From contig JANRJB010000078.1 in NCBI GenBank assembly GCA_033764265.1, positions 1 through 10,321 of the forward strand: a stretch of DNA of 10,321 nt, given 5' to 3'. The notes beneath the pieces were generated by a model, which saw only the letters and a program-made list of their open reading frames with translations, was not told the origin of the DNA and did not search any database. The stretch is from VGEM01 sp033764265. Lineage in GTDB: Bacteria > Pseudomonadota > Alphaproteobacteria > Rhodospirillales > Rhodospirillaceae. Both the position numbers and the translations under genes were made by a program. The first letter of the stretch is position 1, and each line of letters opens with the position of its first letter. Positions 6,187 through 10,321 of this stretch are shown piece by piece.

Positions 6187-7602
6187 ATTCTCGATCTGCG
6201 CACATATTTGTTGGCTGAAAAAAACGCGGTGTTTCGCCCGGCGAACGCGCTGTCGACCGTGCATGAGATCACCGCGCTGCAGTATGCGCTTGAAAAGCAA
6301 GGCCGCCGGCCGATTGTGGTGGTCGACGCGCCGGTGCTGCCCGACGGCCGGCGCAGCGATATACCGGTGGTGTGCAATCTGACCGCCAGCCGCGCGCTGG
6401 TGGCCAAGGCGCTCGGCATCAACGATCACCGCACCGCCGCGCCGATCTACGCCAGGAAAACCGGCAACCCGATCGCACCCAAGGTGGTCGCGGCCAAGGA
6501 CGCCCCGGTGCAACAGATTGTATCGGAGGGCGACACGGTCGACCTGACCCGGCTGCCGGCCCTGAAGCAGCACAGCTTCGATCCGGGCCCGTACCTCACG
6601 GCCGCTCACGCCACGACCTACGACCCCGACACCGGCACCGACAACACCGCCATCCAGCGTTGCTGGATCAAGGGGCCGCGGCGGATGAGCTACTACCCCT
6701 ACCCCGCCTCGCACAACAACCGGAATATGCGGAAGTTCTGGGCGCGCGGCGAGGATTGCCCGGTGGTGTTCTGGATCGGCCATCATCCGGCCGTGCTGAT
6801 GGGCACCCAGGCCAAGCTGGGCTACCCGGAAAGCCACTGGGCGGCCTGCGGCGGGTTGATCGGCGAACCCTTGCGCCTGGTGCCCAGCCGCACCTTCGGC
6901 GACAAGATCATGGTGCCCGCCGACGCCGAGATCGTGATCGAGGGCACGGTACCGCGCGAGGTGCTGGAAGCAGATGGCCCCTTCGGCGAATACACCGGCT
7001 ATTCCGGCCCGCAAGTGGCCGCGCCGGTGTGCGAGGTGCGTTGCATCACCATGCGCGCCAATGCGCTGTATCACGACTACGGCTCGGGCCTGACCGACAT
7101 GCTGGTGCCCGACAATATGGCGATGGAAGGCAAGGTCTATCAGCTGTGCAAGGCGGTCGCACCGGCATTGACGAACGTCTACGTGCCCGCGCAAGGCCGG
7201 CGATTCCACGCTTATCTGCAATTGAATAAGCCGGGCCCCGGCGAAGCGCGCGACGCGCTGACCGCCGCCCTGTCGTACCGCCGCTTGAAACTCGCCATCG
7301 CGCTCGACGACGACATCGACCTGTTCGACGATTCCGAGGTGCTGTTCGCGCTGGCCACCCGCGTGCAGTGGAGCCGCGACAGCTTCACCATCGACGGCCT
7401 GTCGGGTTCGCTGCTCGACCCCTCGACCGCCGCCGGCGCCAAGACGCTGTCGAAGATGGCGATCGACGCCACCCTGCCGCTGCCGTCCAGCGCCGGGGCG
7501 CCCAGCCCGGTGCCGCCGCGCTCCACGGTGCCGGTGGCCGCACGCGCTGCCGCGGCGAAAGCGCTGGCCGGCGCGGACATGTCGGAGTGGCCGACGCTAT
7601 GA
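6187..7602 (+). CDS. UbiD-family prenyl-FMN-dependent decarboxylase
   Basis: About 471 residues of a UbiD-type (de)carboxylase, which uses prenylated FMN to remove or add CO2 on aromatic, heteroaromatic or alpha,beta-unsaturated acids. The first ATG/GTG/TTG in frame is TTG at 6208, but the codons before it read LDLRTYL, the usual UbiD N-terminus, so I place the start at ATT 6187, six bases after a G-run; an upstream in-frame stop lies at 6103. With ATT as residue 1, equivalents of the Fdc1 cofactor/metal ligands Asn168, His191 and Glu233 are Asn153, His176 and Glu227. Catalytic Arg173 and Glu282 match Arg158 and Glu268, while the Glu277 position is Asp263 in DGPFGEYTGY. The Pro/Ala-rich C-terminus ends with SEWPTL. 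The stop overlaps the next start (ATGA). The substrate is undetermined; it is unlikely to be the ubiquinone-pathway UbiD given the catabolic neighbours. Confidence 0.9.
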   Translation: MLDLRTYLLAEKNAVFRPANALSTVHEITALQYALEKQGRRPIVVVDAPVLPDGRRSDIPVVCNLTASRALVAKALGINDHRTAAPIYARKTGNPIAPKVVAAKDAPVQQIVSEGDTVDLTRLPALKQHSFDPGPYLTAAHATTYDPDTGTDNTAIQRCWIKGPRRMSYYPYPASHNNRNMRKFWARGEDCPVVFWIGHHPAVLMGTQAKLGYPESHWAACGGLIGEPLRLVPSRTFGDKIMVPADAEIVIEGTVPREVLEADGPFGEYTGYSGPQVAAPVCEVRCITMRANALYHDYGSGLTDMLVPDNMAMEGKVYQLCKAVAPALTNVYVPAQGRRFHAYLQLNKPGPGEARDALTAALSYRRLKLAIALDDDIDLFDDSEVLFALATRVQWSRDSFTIDGLSGSLLDPSTAAGAKTLSKMAIDATLPLPSSAGAPSPVPPRSTVPVAARAAAAKALAGADMSEWPTL

Positions 7603-7808
7603 CGACGAAGTCCAACATCGAGCCGATTGCCGCCGGCGCGCCGTGGGAGAAAACCGGCAACACCTCATGGGCACAGTGCCCGAACTGCAAGGGCTGGTTC
7701 CACGTCGGCCCCGAAATTCTGAAGCGGCCGGCGGTGGCGATGCACTGCCCGCATTGTTCCAGCGACTTCGCGCAAGGCGCGGCGCTGCGCATCATCAAGG
7801 CCGGCTGA
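7599..7808 (+). CDS. Small zinc-ribbon protein of the UbiD operon
   Basis: A 69-residue protein with CPNC (27-30) and CPHC (50-53), a four-cysteine zinc-ribbon or rubredoxin-like knuckle pair 19 residues apart. GGAG lies 11 bases upstream, and the ATG overlaps the UbiD stop (ATGA). The next gene starts one base after its stop, so it is firmly inside the operon. Aromatic residues (Trp16, Trp24, Trp33, Phe34) and a short basic C-terminus suggest a compact binding module. Small two-CxxC proteins (VdcD/BsdD) accompany UbiD-type enzymes in non-oxidative hydroxyarylate decarboxylase operons. This one differs in sequence from those I remember but has the same size, motif layout and position, so an accessory or assembly role for the decarboxylase is a reasonable inference. 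Confidence 0.82.
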   Translation: MTTKSNIEPIAAGAPWEKTGNTSWAQCPNCKGWFHVGPEILKRPAVAMHCPHCSSDFAQGAALRIIKAG

Positions 7809-7809
7809 C

Positions 7810-8598
7810 ATGTCGATGAACGCTGGCCTCGCCCTGACCCAGCTCGCCCCACCGCCCGGCAGCCGCATGGTGGTGGTTGGCGGGTGCGGCGGCATCGGCC
7901 GGGCGCTGGTGACGGCGGCGCTGGCCGCCGGTGTGTCGGTGATGGTGCTGGACCTGCCCGCCTCGATCGCCCGGCACGCGCCGCCAAAAGACGTTTGGGC
8001 CGTGACCGTGGACGCCGCCGACGAAAACGCCGTGGCATCGGCCTTCGCGCAGGTCGACGCGGCCTGGGGCGGGCTCGATTGCCTGGTCAACCTGTGCGGC
8101 TTCAACGCCGAGGTGAAACCGGCCGAAGCCGTCGACGTCGCGGCGTGGGATTCCGGCATCGCCGGCAACCTGCGTGCGGCATTCCTGGTGTCGCGCGCCG
8201 CGCTGCCGCTGTTGAAGCGCGCCGGCGGCGGCAGCATCGTCCACGTGTCGTCCGGCATCGGCATTTACGGCATGGCCGGTTACGGCCCCTACGCGGCCGC
8301 CAAGGGCGGCCTGAACGCGCTGGCGAAAACGCTGGCGAAAGAGAACGCGCCCACTATTCGCGTCAACGTGGTCGCGCCCAGCTTGGTCGACACCGCCTTC
8401 ACCCGCGGCGGCACCGGCCGGTCGAACGAGGACGGCCCCAGCGCGGTGGACGCCGCGAACTACGTGCGCAACATTCCGATGGCGCGCGTCGCCGAGCCGG
8501 CAGACATCGTCGGGCCGATCCTCTTTCTGGCCGGACCGGCATCGCGCTACATGACCGGACAAATCCTTCACGTGAACGGCGGAGCCTTCATGCCATGA
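7810..8598 (+). CDS. SDR-family oxidoreductase, likely NAD-dependent
   Basis: A 262-residue classical SDR without signal peptide. The nucleotide motif GGCGGIG spans 24-30, and Asp48 at the end of the second strand (VMVLDLP) favours NAD(H) over NADP(H). The usual NNAG is NLCG at 94-97. The catalytic set is Asn120, Ser148, Tyr161 and Lys165 (YAAAK), so it should be active. The C-terminal GQILHVNGGAFMP is typical of the FabG-like classical group. It starts one base after the zinc-ribbon stop, and its own stop overlaps the aldehyde dehydrogenase start (ATGA). In this operon a likely job is alcohol-to-aldehyde oxidation, or dehydrogenation of a ring diol, before the aldehyde dehydrogenase step; that order is inferred. 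It is not closely similar to the tandem SDRs at 1784-3452, which lack the Asp and carry NNAG. Confidence 0.9.
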   Translation: MSMNAGLALTQLAPPPGSRMVVVGGCGGIGRALVTAALAAGVSVMVLDLPASIARHAPPKDVWAVTVDAADENAVASAFAQVDAAWGGLDCLVNLCGFNAEVKPAEAVDVAAWDSGIAGNLRAAFLVSRAALPLLKRAGGGSIVHVSSGIGIYGMAGYGPYAAAKGGLNALAKTLAKENAPTIRVNVVAPSLVDTAFTRGGTGRSNEDGPSAVDAANYVRNIPMARVAEPADIVGPILFLAGPASRYMTGQILHVNGGAFMP

Positions 8599-10112
8599 AT
8601 GCCATCACCTTCGACCGCAGCAAAGCCAGGTTCCCGATCCCCGAGCTGGTCACCAGCTTCATCGACGGCGCCGGCGTGCCGGCCGACAACCGGGGCGAAC
8701 GGCTGCCGGCGGTCAACCCGGCCACCGAGGACACCCTCTCGTTCCTGCGCGAGGCCGACAAGGACGAGGTCGATCTTGCCGTCAAGGCCGCCCGGCGCGC
8801 GTTCGACCAGGGCCCTTGGCCGCGCATGAGCGTCGACGAGCGCAAGCGCATCATGCTGCAGATCAAGGACGTGCTGACTCGGAACCTGGACGAGATCGCC
8901 TATCTGGAAACGCTCAACGCCGGCATCACCCACGGCCATACCCGCGGCTTCCACGGGCCGCGCATGGCCTGGAACTTCGAGTTCTTCGCCGAGGTGGCGA
9001 GCCAGGCCGCCGGCGACGCCTACACCCAGACCAAGCCGTACCTGTCCATCGTCACGCGCGAACCGATCGGCGTCGGCGCGCTGATCGGGCCGTGGAATGC
9101 GCCGATCGCGCTGTGCACCATGAAGATCGCAAGCTGCATCGCGTTCGGCAACACCTGCGTGCTGAAGCCGTCGGAGTTCACGCCGCTGTCCCTGCGCCGC
9201 GTGGTTGAACTGATCCACCAGACCGACATTCCGAAAGGCGTGGTCAATCTTGTCAACGGCCGCGGCCACGTCACCGGCGACGCGCTGGTGAGTCATCCGG
9301 GCGTGGACGTGGTCTCGTTCACCGGCGGCACTACCACCGGCCGCGCGATCGCGTCCCGCGCCGGCCAGGGCCTCAAACCGGTGGCCCTGGAGCTGGGCGG
9401 CAAGTCGGCCAATATCATCACCGCGACCGCCAACCTGGACCGCGCGCTCGACGGGGCGCTTCTGGGGATCTACTCCAACAACGGCCAGCAGTGCCTGGCC
9501 GGCTCGCGCATCCTGGTCGACCGCAAGATCGCGCCCGAGTTCATCGAGAAGTTCGTCGCGCGTTCGCGCAAGATCACGGTCGGCGATCCGCTCGATCCCA
9601 AGACCCAGATCGGCCCGCTGGCCTACGAGGCGCACATGAAGCGCGTGCTGAGCTTCGTCGACGTCGCCAAACAGGACGGCGGCGAGCTGTTGACCGGCGG
9701 CGCGCGCCACCCGGACTTCAAGAAGGGCTACTTCGTCCAGCCGACCGCGGTGATGGCGAAAAGTAACGACACCCGCATCTGCCAGGAGGAAATCTTCGGG
9801 CCGTTCGCGGCGTTCCTGACCTATGACGACATCGACGAGGCGATCGCCATCGCCAACGCCTCGGAGTTCGGCCTGGTCGGCTACGTCTGGAGCGAACACC
9901 TGCCGACCGCGATGAAGGTCTCGCAGGCGGTACGCGCCGGCACCATCTGGGTCAACACGCCGCTCACGCGCGAATTGCGCGCGCCGTTCGGCGGCTACAA
10001 GGCCTCCGGCATCGGCCGCGACAGCGCGCACGACTGCCTGATGTTCTTCACCGAAGCCAAGACCACCACCATCCCGCTGGCCGACTTCCCGATGGCCAAA
10101 TGGGGCGCCTGA
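8595..10112 (+). CDS. Aldehyde dehydrogenase, HpaE-like (5-carboxymethyl-2-hydroxymuconate semialdehyde dehydrogenase subfamily)
   Basis: A 505-residue NAD(P)-dependent aldehyde dehydrogenase of normal length. PWN (166-168), LKPSE (190-194), SFTGG (241-245), catalytic Glu266 in LELGGK, nucleophile Cys300 in NNGQQC and EEIFGPF (398-404) are all present. The NFEFFAEV block (127-134) and the C-terminal stretch ending in PMAKWGA closely resemble HpaE of the homoprotocatechuate pathway, which oxidises a ring-cleavage semialdehyde. No other hpa genes are seen, so the true substrate may be another aromatic or muconic semialdehyde. The ATG overlaps the SDR stop (ATGA), with GGAG ten bases upstream. 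The long in-frame stretch before 8595 is only a shadow of the SDR. The end of the gene, including its stop, lies in a 14-base tandem duplication. Confidence 0.93.
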   Translation: MNAITFDRSKARFPIPELVTSFIDGAGVPADNRGERLPAVNPATEDTLSFLREADKDEVDLAVKAARRAFDQGPWPRMSVDERKRIMLQIKDVLTRNLDEIAYLETLNAGITHGHTRGFHGPRMAWNFEFFAEVASQAAGDAYTQTKPYLSIVTREPIGVGALIGPWNAPIALCTMKIASCIAFGNTCVLKPSEFTPLSLRRVVELIHQTDIPKGVVNLVNGRGHVTGDALVSHPGVDVVSFTGGTTTGRAIASRAGQGLKPVALELGGKSANIITATANLDRALDGALLGIYSNNGQQCLAGSRILVDRKIAPEFIEKFVARSRKITVGDPLDPKTQIGPLAYEAHMKRVLSFVDVAKQDGGELLTGGARHPDFKKGYFVQPTAVMAKSNDTRICQEEIFGPFAAFLTYDDIDEAIAIANASEFGLVGYVWSEHLPTAMKVSQAVRAGTIWVNTPLTRELRAPFGGYKASGIGRDSAHDCLMFFTEAKTTTIPLADFPMAKWGA

Positions 10113-10128
10113 GTTGGGGCGCCTGAGT
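10101..10128. repeat. 14-bp tandem duplication spanning the aldehyde dehydrogenase stop
   Basis: TGGGGCGCCTGAGT occurs at 10101-10114 and again, exactly, at 10115-10128. The first copy encodes the last residues and the TGA (10110-10112). The second is a noncoding fossil, so the protein is unchanged. A second short tandem repeat, TGCCGTT twice, follows at 10138-10151. Both look like recent replication-slippage products in the spacer before the next gene. Confidence 0.85.
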
Positions 10129-10175
10129 TCTTGTCAGTGCCGTTTGCCGTTTCACATCGACCACAGGAGAGCACC

Positions 10176-10321
10176 ATGCCCACGAAATTGATGAGCGAGC
10201 CCGAGTTCTTCAAAGCCCTGGAAGCCGCCCGCGCCCCGGTTCATTCCGGCGGCCACGGCTTCAGCCGCGCCTGGGCCAGCGGCGAGTTGAGCCTGAAGCA
10301 GATCGGCTTCTGGGCCGTTCA
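10176..10321 (+). CDS. PqqC/TenA-like (haem-oxygenase-fold) protein, N-terminal part
   Basis: The first 48 codons are visible before the window ends. AGGAG at 10165-10169 lies six bases before the ATG, a strong start. After a short helix, residues 20-46 read as a first-helix pattern of the PqqC/TenA/CADD-like superfamily: a His-containing turn (His23, His27), a Trp helix (FSRAW), GELSLKQI and then GFWAV, comparable to the G-LS-EQ-GW segment of PqqC and TenA. Members are helical-bundle oxidases, thiaminases or di-iron oxygenases. Which one applies cannot be told, because the key residues lie outside the window. The gene follows the aldehyde dehydrogenase by 63 bases, so it is probably the next operon member. 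Confidence 0.6.
   Translation, partial: MPTKLMSEPEFFKALEAARAPVHSGGHGFSRAWASGELSLKQIGFWAV

Noticed and set aside
6218..6224. A7 tract near the UbiD start as a possible frameshift site
   Set aside because: The family motif DLR-x-YL before it and the conserved sequence after it are in the same frame, so no shift is needed.
6136..7221. Minus-strand open frame of about 361 codons opposite the UbiD gene
   Set aside because: Composition is typical of an antisense shadow, and it would run through the divergent control region. The UbiD motifs are on the plus strand.
7368..7598. Upstream extension of the zinc-ribbon frame
   Set aside because: It overlaps the C-terminal UbiD coding sequence in another frame and reads as Arg-rich shadow. 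The ATG at 7599 gives a coupled start.
7884..8594. Open upstream extension of the aldehyde dehydrogenase frame
   Set aside because: It is low-complexity Arg/Gly-rich sequence overlapping the SDR in another frame. The ATG at 8595 with GGAG upstream fits the family length.
8568..10031. Minus-strand open frame of about 487 codons opposite the aldehyde dehydrogenase
   Set aside because: No recognisable motif, Arg/Asp/Ala-rich shadow composition, and it lies fully opposite a clear aldehyde dehydrogenase.

Overview
The window is GC-rich (roughly two thirds G+C by eye) and densely coded, with short gaps and stop/start overlaps. Codon use and gene families (SBP_bac_5 binding protein, TIGR02444, UbiX/UbiD, SDRs, Tat signals) suggest an alphaproteobacterium, perhaps near Rhodospirillales or Hyphomicrobiales. 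That placement is inferred; no rRNA or other marker gene is present.

Left part (2-3452, plus strand): the C-terminal end of a formylglycine-generating-enzyme/sulfatase-modifying-factor domain protein overlaps the start of a family-5 ABC solute-binding protein. Two tandem paralogous short-chain dehydrogenases follow, both with Tat-like N-termini. The 214-base gap 3453-3666 between convergent genes holds only inverted repeats (possible terminator or dispersed intergenic repeat).

Middle part (3667-5995, minus strand): a gene set transcribed in the order Tat-signal two-domain VOC protein, UbiX flavin prenyltransferase, TIGR02444 protein. UbiX makes the prenylated FMN cofactor that UbiD decarboxylases need.

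Divergent control region (5996-6186, about 190 bases): it holds one AT-rich inverted repeat with 15-bp arms, overlapping the -10 of a good sigma70-like promoter that points at the right-hand operon.

Right part (6187-10321, plus strand): a tightly packed operon of UbiD-family decarboxylase, 69-aa zinc-ribbon protein, SDR and HpaE-like aldehyde dehydrogenase, then a PqqC/TenA-like protein cut by the window edge. Stops and starts overlap (ATGA) at two junctions and a single base separates a third. Together with UbiX this looks like a catabolic cluster in which an alcohol or aldehyde is oxidised to an acid and an aromatic, heteroaromatic or alpha,beta-unsaturated acid is decarboxylated (or the reverse). 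The substrate cannot be read from sequence. The most notable points are the operator-like palindrome, the absence of a normal start codon before the conserved UbiD N-terminus, and the small zinc-ribbon partner of UbiD. No gap exceeds 300 bases, and I saw no tRNA, rRNA, CRISPR array or insertion sequence.
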